Shown: positions 23,701-40,000 of the stretch, piece after piece
Layout of the letters: every line of letters begins with the position of its first letter
How positions within the stretch are numbered: the stretch's first letter is position 1
From: Tetrapyrgos nigripes
Taxonomy: Eukaryota > Basidiomycota > Agaricomycetes > Agaricales > Campanellaceae
NCBI GenBank assembly: GCA_013368315.1
Contig: JAACJM010000010.1
Coordinates: 930,001 to 994,000 of the forward strand
Direction: 5' to 3'
DNA length: 64,000 nt
Notes under the pieces: generated by a model
The model's input: only the letters and a program-made list of their open reading frames with translations
Told to the model about the DNA's origin: nothing
Databases searched by the model: none
Made by a program: the position numbers and the translations under genes

Positions 23701-26421
23701 GCATACACATTGGTCAGTTTTCTCGTAAAATACCAAATCTAAAAACTAATACTACCTTACAACAAGGCATTGCAACCTTCGACTACTCACATGGACCTGG
23801 TTCCCGACGTTCTTCCTGAGATCCTGATGCTGGCCGACAATCCGAATACCGATGCACCATCCATTCTAGCCAATGGCTTTTGGATCAAATACCGCACTTC
23901 AGCAAACTGGGCATGGAAAGTATGGGACAACACCGTTGCTAGCTTGCGTCAGATCCCTTTCATGACTGCCGATGTCGTTGGCCGCAGAGTGCAGGCATTA
24001 CGATATGGGACTTTCCTCTGGAACGTTGATCAGCATCTTCCATCAGGTCTCGATGAACAGGTGTTACGATGGTTCTTAGGACCTGGAAAAAATGAAGTTG
24101 CCGTGCTAACTGCAGAGGTTTGGGATATCTTCTCTGTGGTACTGCTGTACCTGGTAGTCCACGGAGCTCTGAAGACCACTACCGTTCTTAGTGGCCTAGT
24201 ATATCCAGCTTGGATTCTCGCTGCCTCTGTATTCGAAGACCAACAGGTCCAGTCTCTGGAGACATATTTCCGTGCAGCAAATGGTCTCTGCCAGCGACTG
24301 CTTCTTGAGGAAGATTGTACCACAGAAGTCATGCCTCCTACCAATTTGTTGGATGTGCAGGGTCTGAGGACAAGACGGCAAGATGTTTATGAGGAGCCTC
24401 ATTTCCCATTCCTGGTCGGCATTATACCGACCCTTGTGGGCTTCGAAAACAATTCGTCTCTACCTGAAGGTCTTCGAAGTGACGGTAGAGATATCCGTCA
24501 ACGGTTGTGTGTGGAAACACTCTTCAGACAAGGGGTCTTTCGCAATCTGGATATCGTGAGGTCGGCTTTTGAGCGTCCATTGGAGGATGGAAGAGATGAC
24601 ACGTGCAAAATAACAATGGCTGCCTTACGTTTAGTTCTAGGAGAACCGACTGACGGTACGTTCAAGTCTATCCACTTGTATATATCACTGACGCATACTG
24701 TGTAGATCTAGAATTGTCAGCCTGGCCCGATTCGGCGTCTTTACTCAGCCCTTGGAAAATCTCAGCGACAGCTATTCAGCTACAATTCGTTTTGAGACAG
24801 ATGGGACGCAAAGGAGCGCTAGAGCCTTACGGGAACACAGTTGCTGATCTGGATAAACTCACGTCCATGATCTTTCACAATACGTTGTCGTCAGAGGAAG
24901 CGAATTTTGTCGCCCAAATGACCAAAGGTGTCGGGAGCCAAATTGCCGGGAAGGTAGCGTGCCTTAATGTTCTAAGTTTCCGCAAAAACATACTGAGAAT
25001 GACTTGCATCCAGTTCATCAACAATGGTCTCAAGCATGTCGCGGAAATCATCCGTGATATGTCTTTTTCTGAAGGTTCTTGCGTTGCCCTTTTAAGTCGA
25101 GCTGGAGAACTTTTACGGGTCCTTATATATGTGGCGGAGCCACTCAGAGAGGACGCAACCGATCTTCCCTCGATACAATGTGCCATCCAAGACAACTTCT
25201 TCCAAGCTCTCACTTCCAGATTCAAGGACCTCTCAGAAATGCTTCACATGGAGAATACCTCTCCAAGTGGTCGTGCGGATCTAATGCAGGCTACCATGCT
25301 TCTTGCAAGATTCCTCCAGTTTGACCTAGCTTTCCAAGGCATATGGACTGAAAAGACGAAGGCGATGAGTACCGATTTGTCCGCCACTATCTTCTCCCTC
25401 TTGCAGGTGGGCACTTCATTGTCAGTGTTGATGACTTTTCATAACTGTTATTTTTCAGCTCTTTGCAACTGGAAATAGCACCGATCTCATCGCGTATCCA
25501 TTACTCTTTGACACATTCTACTTCCTTCTGGATGGTAAGTCCGTGAACTGAAGACCTCTATCATCGACTTTGACTTACGAGAGTTCATTAGAAATTCCGA
25601 CGGACTCCAAACTGGGCGTCTTTGACCCATTTAAAGCCTATCCCGACATGTCCCCATCCGCTCTATCTCCAGAACTTCCTGCAGAGTATCTGGATCAGTT
25701 CCGAACCATCCTCTCGGATTTACCTGTGGTCCACTCAGTGGAAAACCTTAACAATGCTCACAGAGACTCTGCTGGGAACCTGATAATCGACGGACCCGTT
25801 CTCAACCGACCTTGGGAGTGGACGGAATACCTTGGAGAACCGCCTCTCTCTGATGAAGCACGTGCAACGGAGCTGCTTAATAAAGGAAAGGCGACGGTGA
25901 AAAATTTGGGCTCTCTCTCTCTTCAAACGTTCGGCGGTCGAATGACTTCCGAAATGCTCTCAAAGGATTCACTCACAAAGAAAGATCCTAGCTTCTTTGA
26001 AGACGAGCTCTCAGCAAATAGCATATTTCAGCGCGATTGGCAGGAGTCTCGTCTCAGATTTAACAAGGATGAGAATGATGGTGGTCTGAAGAGCAGGTCC
26101 GACGATGGTTCCAGCTCTGGTCATAGGAGCGGGCGGCGCCAGACGTCTAGAGGATCGCCAGCTTCGACCTCGAGCCATTCCCGCTCGTCAATGAGGCAGA
26201 GTCCGGGAAACATGACTCACACTCGGATATCTGGTTCAGTTGCCGCTGAGCCGATAGATGTAGACAATTACAACGTTCCAGCCTCGTCCTCCAAACGCAA
26301 AAACGCCAATGATAGCGATGATAGTGATGTTGTCATTGTAGAAGGGCCTATTCTGGTGTCGAAAGCTAACAAAAAAGCGAAAATTAAACAACCTGCGAAG
26401 AAGCCGACGAAAAAGCAGTGA
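20788..26421 (+). CDS. MED12: Mediator complex subunit 12 (Srb8), CDK8 module
   Basis: Fifteen exons: 20788..21039, 21091..21215, 21268..21487, 21534..21739, 21793..21997, 22047..22358, 22417..22824, 22887..23064, 23121..23256, 23308..23404, 23455..23712, 23767..24655, 24706..25406, 25459..25534, 25592..26421; 1630 residues in continuous phase. The diagnostic Med12 domain is at about residues 110-330: FRIPPRITQNDAKRQAWFDD, LANPDVPLHKLGKNVPHG, KGADLLDLL, VPIPRAVWFLR-like VSIPRAVWFLRVFGANE, and IKQTFKGVLADSEARGKW. The rest is helical, ending in a Ser-rich, then Lys-rich tail (KKAKIKQPAKKPTKKQ) like a nuclear localisation signal. Med12 activates Cdk8-cyclin C in the detachable Mediator kinase module. 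Confidence 0.95.
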
Positions 26422-27130
26422 TGTTTGCTTGCTTTTTTTGGATTCTCTCGTTTCGGTATCTCAAGCTCTCAAGTGTTAGGAGCATGTATCATAGACTACT
26501 GTATCAAATATGCTATGTAACTTATTCTGTATGTAAGTAGCTCTGTACTAATCAAAGACTGATAAATGAAGCATGGAGATCCACATTCGCATCTTCCTCG
26601 TGGATAGGATTCACTATCAAAGTTTCCGTCTCGTTTCCGAGATGGGAGTTGTTTTTGCCAATATCGGTGCAACGTCAGATACGTTCCTCACCCTTAGATT
26701 TAGGGTAACAAACTTCCCTTCTACGTCGGTCATAGTGCTGGTATAACGGCAGCAGACTGGATCAGTATACCTTCATTCAGCCCTTCAAAGTCCTCACATG
26801 GTGGACTCTGTATGCTCACATCTAAACGGAGATTGCAATAATCTTCAATCATAAATTATGGACAGAGGTGCGACCCTTCGGCAGAGGCTCAATACATGAG
26901 AAGGATTTGAACGCCACGGGTAGCGGTATCGACGGTCGAGCTCAGTTTCGAAATCTGAAGGTTTTGATTCGATGATAAAAACTGTCCATCACAGAAACCC
27001 GCATCCACAAAATATCTAATGATCCGTGCCCCTGTAGGACACCAAGAATAAACCCAAAAATCAAGAAGGAGGCCTAAAAAAGCCATAGATATCTTTAGCA
27101 ACGAAAGGAATTGGATCGGGTGGGGAAATC
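26422..27130. other. Convergent intergenic region (MED12 / peroxidase A)
   Basis: About 709 bp between two stop codons facing each other. AT-rich 3' sequence is seen just after MED12. No gene, RNA or repeat was found. Confidence 0.6.
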
Positions 27131-29171
<2,041 letters not shown>

Positions 29172-29952
29172 GGGGTAAAACCGAAGCTGATTGCTTGACT
29201 CTTGCTACTCTCAATCACAGCTTTTATACCATACCGAAGCCACAAAAGGACAGTAATGAAAGACATAGTTGAAGTCGAGTACCAAGGCACTGGTAGATGG
29301 GCGAAGAAGGCAACCAATCAGGGTGAATGGATTAGATGTAAAGATCTTTAGGGCAAGAAGATAGTTTGACTGCCGTGTCTTCACCTACAACGCGGTTGTA
29401 AAATTAATCACCAGGAAGCGCAAGGGCCAGTTTGCTGAACTGTATTAGAGGTCCTTCTTCTTCACATCTCTGCCGAGTGATCTCCCAAAGCTTATTTCAT
29501 CAGGAATCCATCGAAGGATAGGAACCCTTTGCGGCTTCGTGAGATACGTCTGTGTTGGGCTGGAGTGTTCATCGACGTTAAAAGATTAGGAGAAATTCTG
29601 CACTTGGGTAAATCCTTCGGATTGGAACTTGGGTGCCATGATTTCACCCAGAGGCGAATCAGGCGATCAGTGAATTTGGGACTTGAACAAGGATATGAAA
29701 ATGGTATGAAAAGGATGATATAGTAAGGATGTCATTCAATGCCAAGAAACACTCACGAACGTGAGGCGGGAGAACGTAAGGTACGCACCGGTCGATTGGT
29801 CGACGAGAATAGCCGTCGTTGGTCGAAGACACCGGAGGACCAGCATAATGGCATCCACCAAGGTACGACAGATGGTTACGTAATGATCTGGACGCGTCGT
29901 GTCACAGTGTGACTGAAGCACGCCTCAGGACTGCAAAGCGTGCACAGCGACG
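29172..29952. other. Divergent intergenic region (peroxidase A / primase)
   Basis: 781 bp between two divergent starts, so it holds both promoters. Apart from the peroxidase TATA box near the left end I see no defined element or gene. Confidence 0.6.
29221..29228 (-). promoter_or_regulatory. TATA box of peroxidase copy A
   Basis: On the minus strand this reads TATAAAAG, 50 bp before the ATG at 29171. Copy B has the same octamer at a similar distance, which supports both as real core promoters. Confidence 0.65.
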
Positions 29953-31473
29953 ATGGCTCAAGAAGATGTCGATGTATCCTCAGTTATGCTCGCTTTTTAT
30001 CGTCGGCTCTATCCCTTCAAGTCTATCTTTGCATGGATAAATCACCAGCTTACTCCAACGCGTCTTTTCACCCATCGGGAATTCGCGTTCACAGTCAAGA
30101 ACGACATCTATCTTCGCTACTTGTCGTTCAGCACAGTGGACGAGTTCAAGAAGCAAGTATGCTTGCTCACGCCGTCGCGTTTCGAGATTGGGCCTGTTTA
30201 CACGGCAAGGGTGAGTGTCATTCGCCTTCGACTTTGGGATAGTACTAACACCATTTCTCAGCCTAAAGACAGGAAGACCGCAAGGAAAGACGCATTCCAA
30301 CCTATGAAACGCGAGCTCGTCTTTGATATAGATATGACCGACTATGACCCCGTACGCACTTGCTGTTCAGAAGCGGATATTTGCAAACGATGCTGGACTT
30401 TCATTGCTGCTGCAGTCCGTGTACTCGACATGGCCATTCGGGATCAATTTGGCTATAGACATTTGCTCTGGGTATACTCTGGCCGGCGTGGGATACATCT
30501 TTGGATTTCAGACAAGGAAGCCATGGATCTGAATGACGAGCAGCGAAAGGCAATTACAAACTGGTTGTCAGTGGTACAGGCTGGGAAGGAATCTGGGAAG
30601 AAGGTCCATGTCCGGTTGGGTGCGAAGCCACTCCCGCCTTCAGTAAAGTACGTGCATGTCGAAATGTCACCTTCGCTCTGTTGTTAACACGAGAGACAGA
30701 TCGGCGCTCGATGAACTGGTAGAAGTCTTTCCGGATCTCGTTCTTGATGATCAAGACTGCTTCGGGTCAGAGAAAGGATACGAGTCCCTTTTGGAACTTA
30801 TCCCGGACGCGAGGGTTGTAGAAGGCCTACGGACGATGTGGGCCAGTGATCCCACACGCTCGTCCGCTGATAAATGGTCAGATTTCAAGAACCAGATCAA
30901 GAAATGTTATCCTCAGAAGGATAGCCAAAAGAGGGTATGATTCTGTCTATCAACGTCTTCACTTCCCTGATGATGAGTATTCTTAGGCAATTCTCTCAGC
31001 GGCTATGGAAGATATCATTCTTCAGTACACGTATCCACGGCTCGATGCAGAAGTGTCCAAGCATCGAAATCACTTGCTAAAAGCGCCCTTTTGCGTTCAT
31101 CCAAAGACTGGTCGCGTTTGCGTGCCTGTGGATCCATCAAGAATAGATGAATTCGATCCCGCGTCTGTTCCTACTGTCGGACAGCTCCTCGAGGAATTAA
31201 ATGCCACTGGTAACAACAGCAATGAACAAGGCGCGGAACATCACTCCGGTTGGTCGCATACCCATGTCTCTCGTTATTGGCTCATCTCTGTTTAATAGAT
31301 TGGGAACGAACATCACTGAAACCTTATGTTGACATGTTGGACAAGCATGCCCAAGGGCTGATGGAAGAAGTCAGGAGGGAAAAAAGGGAAATGGGTCAGT
31401 TCCACTGATCTCCTTACTTCTCCCGTTATTTTGTTAATAGTGGTCTCCTTTTACAATAGATACCTCTTGGTAA
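29953..31473 (+). CDS. PRI1: DNA primase small (catalytic) subunit
   Basis: Exons 29953..30210, 30262..30647, 30700..30934, 30987..31248, 31299..31394, 31460..31473; 416 residues, close to the 420 of human PRIM1. Motifs: REFAFTVKNDIYLRY near the N-terminus, the catalytic metal-binding ELVFDIDMTDYD, the cysteine cluster CCSEADICKRCW that forms the zinc site, VYSGRRGIHLW, and FCVHPKTGRVCVPVDP. The enzyme makes the RNA primer in the polymerase alpha-primase complex. The last coding exon is just 14 nt, ending TCT TGG TAA. A tandem duplication of about 88 bp begins within these last codons. The gene is enclosed by two manganese-peroxidase paralogues on the opposite strand. Confidence 0.96.
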
Positions 31474-31637
31474 TACGACGTGCCTGTTGCCCTCTACTTT
31501 CTACTTGTATTGTAGTCTCTTTGTTGCGTGTATATAAGTTTTAATGTGAACTCTTGGTAATACGACGTGCCTGTTGCTCTCTGCTTACTAATTGTAGTCT
31601 CTTTGTTGCGTGTATATGTATAAGTTTTAATGTGAAA
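31464..31637 (+). repeat. Tandem duplication (about 88 bp) across the primase stop codon
   Basis: Copy 1 runs 31464..31551 and copy 2 runs 31552..31637. Both begin CTCTTGGTAATACGACGTGC and end in a TTTTAATGTGAA run. They differ by a few substitutions and indels. Copy 1 contains the final codons and stop; copy 2 lies fully in the 3' untranslated region. Confidence 0.9.
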
Positions 31638-31937
31638 AAGACGTATGATTCATTGAGGAGCGTTGTGATTGCAAATCAGCGTTCGCGAAAGCACAAGCAA
31701 TTCGTAAAGAGCATACATAACACTTGATTTTTGACCCAAATATATACATATAAATAAATAGCCACCAGAGAGATACAGAAATTTATGTATGGGGAAGACC
31801 TGGAAGAACATACTACTCTACACCATGCGCACACCATCATCATCATGAAGTATCATGTAGTATCGTCATCACTTATGAAGGGGGACTGTAGAAAAGACAT
31901 TTAGGAAGCTGAATCGGCACTAGACAACTTTAGATAC
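31474..31937. other. Convergent intergenic region (primase / peroxidase B)
   Basis: 464 bp. The left part is filled by the tandem duplication; the rest is AT-rich 3' sequence. No gene was seen. Confidence 0.6.
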
Positions 31938-33462
<1,525 letters not shown>

Positions 33463-33965
33463 TAGAGAAGAGGTGAATTCGAGTCGGGGAGTTGAAGTTT
33501 ACTGGCAGTTTTCTGTGGCTTTTATACGCTTTTTGGCCTTGCTGTTTCGATGGAGCATTGTCCAAGTGCCATAAGATGGTTGCATAGAACCAGAACACAG
33601 TTAATGATTATGATTCGGCCATGGAACAACCACACGAAAGAAAGTTGTAGCCGTGTGAGCTGATTGGACAGCTTTCAATCAAGACTGAGACACTCACGAC
33701 GGATCGGTACTTGCTATTGGACAAAACAAGCATCTGCGAGAATTCATAGATAGACGACCCGGGCGTTTGTCACTCCTTCTTGGCCATCGTTACTATTACA
33801 GGTTTGTAACTTTCGTCATTCAATCCGGAGCTGGCAGTAGAGTAGAGTAGAGTATCGCCGGGCCACGGATAAAATATAGACAAAAGCAGTGTAAAAAGTC
33901 ATTTGGAACAAGTCAGCTCTCAGCATCCCTGAACGAAGAAATATTTCCACTTACATGAAGTGGCG
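33463..33965. other. Upstream region of peroxidase B
   Basis: About 500 bp with the peroxidase promoter at its left end. No other gene or repeat is convincing; a short AGTAG repeat occurs near 33835. Confidence 0.55.
33519..33526 (-). promoter_or_regulatory. TATA box of peroxidase copy B
   Basis: Minus strand TATAAAAG, 57 bp before the ATG at 33462, matching copy A in sequence and spacing. Confidence 0.65.
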
Positions 33966-34317
33966 CTAGACGGTGAGGAAAGAGCCATCCGAGACAAACC
34001 TTCGTTTATGGACGGGTACTGCAGGTCGCGAAGGAAAGTGTATTCTTCGACCAAAATTGGACCTTAAGAAAATCTGTGTGCCTGTCCGAATCCTAATCCC
34101 GTTGAATTTGTGACTCAAGTCAGTGGATGGAACCAACGACATGGAAGACTTACGCATGGTTGTGATGACGCCGCATTTGCGCAGCCTTTTTCTCTGGGTT
34201 AGTGTCTCAGTCTGAATGATAACAATTGGAGGCCACTCTCACCGAAAACCGTGTTGTACGCGTTTTGATATCGTTATACAAGGGAAAGGGACCGCAGTTT
34301 GAAAAAATGCTCGACAT
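33966..34317 (-). CDS. Possible small gene, 77 residues, unrecognised
   Basis: A three-exon model keeps phase: complement(33966..34092, 34154..34185, 34243..34317). An in-frame ATG also exists at 34332. The product would be short and basic, with a C-terminal part rich in Arg, Phe and Pro (RIHFPSRPAVPVHKRRF). I recognise no family. Support is limited to consistent splice sites and an amino-acid composition that does not look random, so it may equally be an untranslated or non-coding transcript. Conservation in related genomes would decide. Confidence 0.25.
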
Positions 34318-34763
34318 CGTGGAAGTGCTTGGCATAAAAATAGTGAATTATGATGCAGTACTAATAATGATGACTAGTGAGTGTTGTCGACTTGTTCAAG
34401 TCCGAGCCGATGTATTTCTGACAGGCTCAACAGACCAAACAACTTCAAGGTTCTCTGCATCCGAACACAGGAGTAGCTCTCACCCCAAAATTTTGGTAAT
34501 CTCGGTGCCGGCCAATTAGCAGTTGAACCAGCGAAAAAAAAAATCTGTATCGCATTTCTAGTTATGAATGTAACAAAAGACACGAGAAACCAGCGAGGAA
34601 AAGAAAGAGTATGTATATCATAAAACAACATGACGAACGATAGCAGACAGCAACCGAAAAGCTGATAGAAATGTGTATTGGGCAAAACGAAGGACTTCCA
34701 TGATAAAGCTACGTACAGATATACACATGATGAGGGTAAATTATGAGAAGACACATAATGGTT
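34318..34763. other. Gene-free region left of the 34764 gene
   Basis: About 450 bp, AT-rich, presumably the 3' region of the minus-strand gene starting at 36459. No product was recognised in the short frames here. Confidence 0.5.
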
Positions 34764-36459
34764 TCAGTCTTCCTCACACTCCATCTGGAGCCAGACGAGT
34801 AGGACACTACCCCGATGTCCAGCCCGTTGTAGATATTCACAGACTCTCTGGCCGACAGCAGACGCACACTGGTCGGCACGACCAAACCCTGAGAGACACC
34901 CATTCCGATATTCGTCTTCCGAGAGCCCGAGGATCGATGAAACCTGGACGTCAACTCCGCTATGGGCTTGCAGGAGGACGGGTAAAGCAATCAATGTTGG
35001 GATCTTTTCGGTGACAGCCACGAGGTCGCTAGCTTGTCTATCAATCCCACCGAGTTCCCCGTTAGGTTTGATGAGAGAAGGCGCCACCTCAAAGAGCCCG
35101 GCAAGCGCATGGAGCGCATTCATTGCTTCATCAATAGCCTCTCTCGCAAGCATTGTAGCTTCCTTGTCTGGATTTGGCAATGGGAGAAGTTGCAGGAGAT
35201 CATACAGCGCCCGCGCATCTGCCGCAGAAGGCGAAACAGACGCGGATGACATGTTACTAGTGGGTGACGGAGGCCGCGAAGAAGGAAGCTTGATAGCAAA
35301 CCTATTGGCGGGTGGTGTGGTAGGAGGAGTGGTGGAAGATGGGGAACCGCGGCGTTTCTTCACTGTGCCATTACTGGCAGACTGGGAAGGAGAGTCAGGA
35401 GGTGTACAGAGTCCAGCCTGCCTGTGAGATAGCGCGATAACGCCACGCCATATAATGTGGATAACAAAGCTAGCCAATGCAGATTGGCAGGCGGAATGTC
35501 CGAAATAACGCCTCAGGTTCTGGGCATACATTGGCATAACACCCTGCAAGGTGATGATGGAAGGATGCAAAGGACTTTTGGAGGCCACATTGTTTTTGTT
35601 TGGAGTAGTGGATGAGGTTTCCAACGCATCTATGAGGGAGGTCACGGCGTTCCGGATACTCAGAACGAGGGGATTGACTACTCTCTTTACGACGGATACA
35701 AGACCGTCGCGTACGGATTTGAGTCCATCCCCACGAATGTCACTGTCATATCCGAGACCGAGCTCGTCAAAAGTCTCAAGGAGCTCTCCAGCAAATCCTG
35801 AGATACCAAGGGCATGTAGCTGAGTAGCATTGGGGTTCGGCGCCTGTAGAGTGGGAGCCGTGTGAAATTTTGGGTCAGATAGAATTGGAAGAAGAAGAGT
35901 GCCCTGGAGAGTATGATGTCAACGAAGGTCCGTAGAACAAGACGAAGAAACATACCAGGTTACTCAGTAGAACGGACAAAGGTCGATGTAGAGTGCGCAA
36001 AATTGCTCGCTGTAAATGCGCATTACCATTTGCAGCGGTGAGTTCCCTACGGAGATCCGACATATTAAATCATTGAACGGTACGAAATGACCGGTGAGAG
36101 ACATACGATTTAATTAATGCACCAAGCGCCTGCCCGCGACCAGACGGAATAGGACGTCGTCCATTAACCTGTTCATTAAGTGAAGCAGGTGCAGACGGTA
36201 ACGCAATGGCCTTGGAGACTGCTTCGCTCAGTTTAAGACTAAGCATTTCGAGATAGGATCCATCCTGGACCAACGTTGAAGGAACTGGGGAGGGTTGGGG
36301 AGAGGGAGCAGGGGAAGGTCTTCTGAAAGTGTTCAAAGACAATCTATTGAGCGGCCGCGAGCGGTCCGTTCCAATGCTGGAGTCGGGACGAGAGGGAGGA
36401 GCGGGAGAGGAGGGTCGGCTGCTAGCCCGGAAGAAAGTCGGGTTCTTAAGAGCGTGCAT
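34764..36459 (-). CDS. Ser/Pro-rich protein with conserved-looking helical core, function unknown
   Basis: Exons complement(34764..35903, 35956..36046, 36107..36459); 527 residues. The N-terminal 60 residues are Ser/Pro/Arg-rich (PAPSPQPSPVPSTL). A helical region follows with few gaps (HLQRAILRTLHRPLSVLLSN; GELLETFDELGLGYDSDIRG; VKRVVNPLVLSIRNAVTSL), then a second Ser/Pro block and a helical C-terminus ending in acidic residues. No signal peptide, membrane helix or catalytic motif is clear. I do not recognise it. Given its non-random helical core it is very probably a real gene. Confidence 0.75.
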
Positions 36460-37003
36460 TGTGAGCGGCGGTGGATGGATCGAGTCGGTTTTTTGAGTTT
36501 CTATACGTTATTGGTTATAATGATAAGGAGTTGAAGCAGTCTGAGGTGTGGAGTCGTCTATGTCCAATGTCTGGCGAGTAGCAACCTATCCAAAGTGCAA
36601 TTATCCCATTAGTAGAAGGAAAAAGAGATGGTCAGAGGGTGTTGGCGATCCTAAGGAGGGCGGTCTGTGTCGAAGAGAGCGAATACAAGCGGACCAAAGA
36701 AAGCGTTGTTCACTTGGTGTTGTAAGCTAACAGAATGAAAGAAAAGCTTAGAGTATGAATGAAGGAGACGAAGAAGAGAGGAATACCTAGATTCAAGACA
36801 AATCATAGATTGAGGAGACGAGACAGTGTTGCAGGTATTGCTGAGCGCAATAATGTTGTCGAAGGTAAGGAAAACTTCCTCGAAATTTCCCTCACTACCG
36901 ACTCGCCAATATATATCAACCCACCGTGAGATTTTATTCCCATATTCGGCGATCTCATGCTCCAGTCTGCCCGTGGATGAGCCAAAGCTACTCTCTATTA
37001 CGC
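36460..37003. other. Intergenic region between the 36459 start and the AP-4-like stop
   Basis: 544 bp that should hold the promoter of the 36459 gene and the 3' end of the adaptor gene, both minus strand. Purine-rich runs (AAAGAGATGG, GAAGAAGAGAGG) occur; nothing else is defined. Confidence 0.5.
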
Positions 37004-40000
37004 CTACTGACTCAGAACGCTTTTCAGTGCCTCAAACACTGCACTCGAGGCTGCTCGGAGCCGCCACAAACAACTGTTATCCTCTTCTTCTCGTAGCCGT
37101 AGTATAGCACAATTCCCTTTCGTTCCTTCCCTTGGCATGACCACTACTTTGAGCTCTCCTGTCCAGAACAAAACAGGGCGTAAATCTCTCAACATAAATC
37201 CCTCAGAAGTGATGTGCAACACCACTCACCAATAAACGGTGGTAAGGAACTTTCGATCACCTGTACCTTCATGTCAACCATCATTTGCAATCGCCTGACG
37301 GCCTTGTCCATGCTGTCGTTGTACCATCCACGCGCATTGTCGCCTCCTTCCAAACTGTGCCACATGTCTTCAAAATTAATTATGTCGTCTCCTAGCCGCT
37401 CGATTGAGGAACCTCCGGGACTTTGCAGAGGATCCGAAACAAAAGGCGAATCCAAGGAGATTAGATCATTTCTAATGGTGGGTCCCTCATTGGCTGTGTT
37501 TCGACACAGGGGCGAGGCCATCTACAAGTGGTTGCCGATTGTGAAAATTCTCTCTCAGAAAAGGGAGAACCAATCTCACCACAGACTCAAACTCTTGACT
37601 TGAAACAGCTACGGCGAGGTCGCCCGGGCCCAGGATTTGTGCATCGGACTGCCTGGACGTTGGTCTACTATGAGTAGAGCTACTAGGCCTTTCCAACGGG
37701 GAGCTTGTCCCTGGTGCCGCGTATGCTTTGTACCGGAGCTTGGTGGAAGGCCTGTGGGGCGATAGTTGAGCCGAAACATGAACCGGTGTTGATAATTGCG
37801 AACGGGAACGGGAACTCTGACTACCGGCTTCTACTATTACGTTCTGTAGTGACTCTAGAAAGTCAGGTAGCTGTCGACAAGGAAAACTTCAGTGGAGGGA
37901 GATTAGGGTCTGGGTAATGACGACTCACAGATGTTGACCTTGCTTCTTGTACAATCCTCGCTAGCGTATCCTTTTCTGATTGGAGCTGGACAAACTGTTC
38001 ACAGCGCTTAGAAGGTGGCGATATAGATAAGCTTAGGTGTTTCGACGACAAAGGTAGTGCTCACACGTCGAATATACCGCCTAGACTTTTGACCAACGGT
38101 AGAGGCACCGTCTATAACATGTTGAGGAACTTCTTCACAATCGGCTGCGACGCGAAGCATTGCTAGGAGACAAGCATCCTGAACCGCAGCTGGAGAAGTG
38201 GAGTCAATCTCGGCAGAGAGTTTGTACAGTCAAAAGCTTACGAGGACAACTCTCTAGCCTTGAAGAAAACCCTAGCAGCAAACTTAAAGGAGACAAAGCC
38301 ACTTGACCCAAGTATTCACAAGCAAGAGCGGCCGTTATAATCATTTGCATTGGGCCTAAAAAGACATCGAGTTCTGAGAGGTAGGTCAAAAAGGTCGTCG
38401 CGCATTGCAGGCGAAAGTTGGGGGAAGCTGAAAGAATGAGAGTTTGGTTACATTGACAAGCAAATCAATTTGGATCTCACTTACCTCTCCGTATGTGATT
38501 CAACACCATCTCAACCAACACTTCCAATACCTCTGCTTGCCCCTGCACTGATGTCGCCGATTCTATGTGTTCCAAAAGACCATGTACACTCTTTGAATAC
38601 CATTCGCCGTCCTCTGCGGCTCGGATTTGCAGTACTTCGGACAGGCGGCAAGCATATTCGGTCTTGGCAGAAATGGTGAGGTCCGACGGAAATGTCTGCA
38701 GAGATTGGGCATAATATGAGTCTATGATACTTTCATCTACTCGATTCAAAATCTTGAGCGTCTGTGGGAGAAGTACTGATATGAGAAAACTCTCATTGGC
38801 TGATGGGGACGAGTACATAAGTACATACCATCTTTCTGACAAGTGAATCGGATGAATCGAGAAAATGCATCACTTGTCCAACCTCCCGCTCGCTCAAGAC
38901 AGGTGGGTTGCTATCCAAGGACATCGCCCATAATGCAGGACTGACACTGTCTAAACAAGTGAGAAACAAGTATTGATCGTTCAGGTCGTGCGAAGCCAGT
39001 AGGTATGTTACATGTCGTAACGGAGAGACATTCTGTGATGACAAGAGCGTCCCCTGCACATCAAAAGGAGGTAGAGCCAAGAATGCGGCACGAACTAGAA
39101 CTGGTGTTGAACTGTCAAAATCATGAACACACCATTGGGTCGAACAAAAAGTACGTGCCATGGTCCTTTCTTTCAGCGGCAGCAGTGATGATCTCTGTAG
39201 TAAGCAAGATCGTTGCTTCATCTTCGGGTACACTTGGTGAAGCTGATCAGCAACAGCCATGCAGATCCTCCGGTATGACATACGCACCCTATCTTCTGCA
39301 GGACCGTCAAAATGTTTACGAGAGAACCTTGTCTTCTTCCATGCTGATATGAAGCCCATGCTGATCGCAGCTGTTCGTCTAGGGAACGTCGAATGAGAGT
39401 ACGCGTGGTATCTGAAGTCTGTAGAGAGTCAATCAAGAGAAAATAAAGGTAACATAGACCACACCTTGTATAGACTGCAAACAACAGCCATTGACGCACT
39501 GCTCACGGCAAGCTCGTGATCTGACATCCTACGAATAACCACTTTCACAATCTTCTCGAGCAATTCAGGTTCGTACTGCGACAGGACCTCAAATGCTACG
39601 AGCACACGCCGTCGTACATGGAGACTAGTTGATACATCAGCGCTTCTGTACTGAAATGGTACTGAAACACATACTGACGAGTTGTGCTGAAGAAGGTCCT
39701 CTAGTCGCGACTGGATTGCTGGGATGACATCTTCTGAAGCCGAGGAAATCAAGTAATCCAGCGCTAAACATATACGCGGTACAGCAGAGCTCTCAAGATC
39801 CTGCACAACATGAGAAATCAACGGGGATCAAGAGAGAGCATAATGTAGTCACCTTGCGAAGTGTATTAACCAACAATAGCTGAAGATGATGGTTCTTGGG
39901 CATCATCTCTGCGCAGAAACGATACCCTAATGAAGTTTCAGAATTGTGTAGAGAGGAAACACGACCAGATGCACCTATTCGTTTGTCTGCTACCGTCCGG

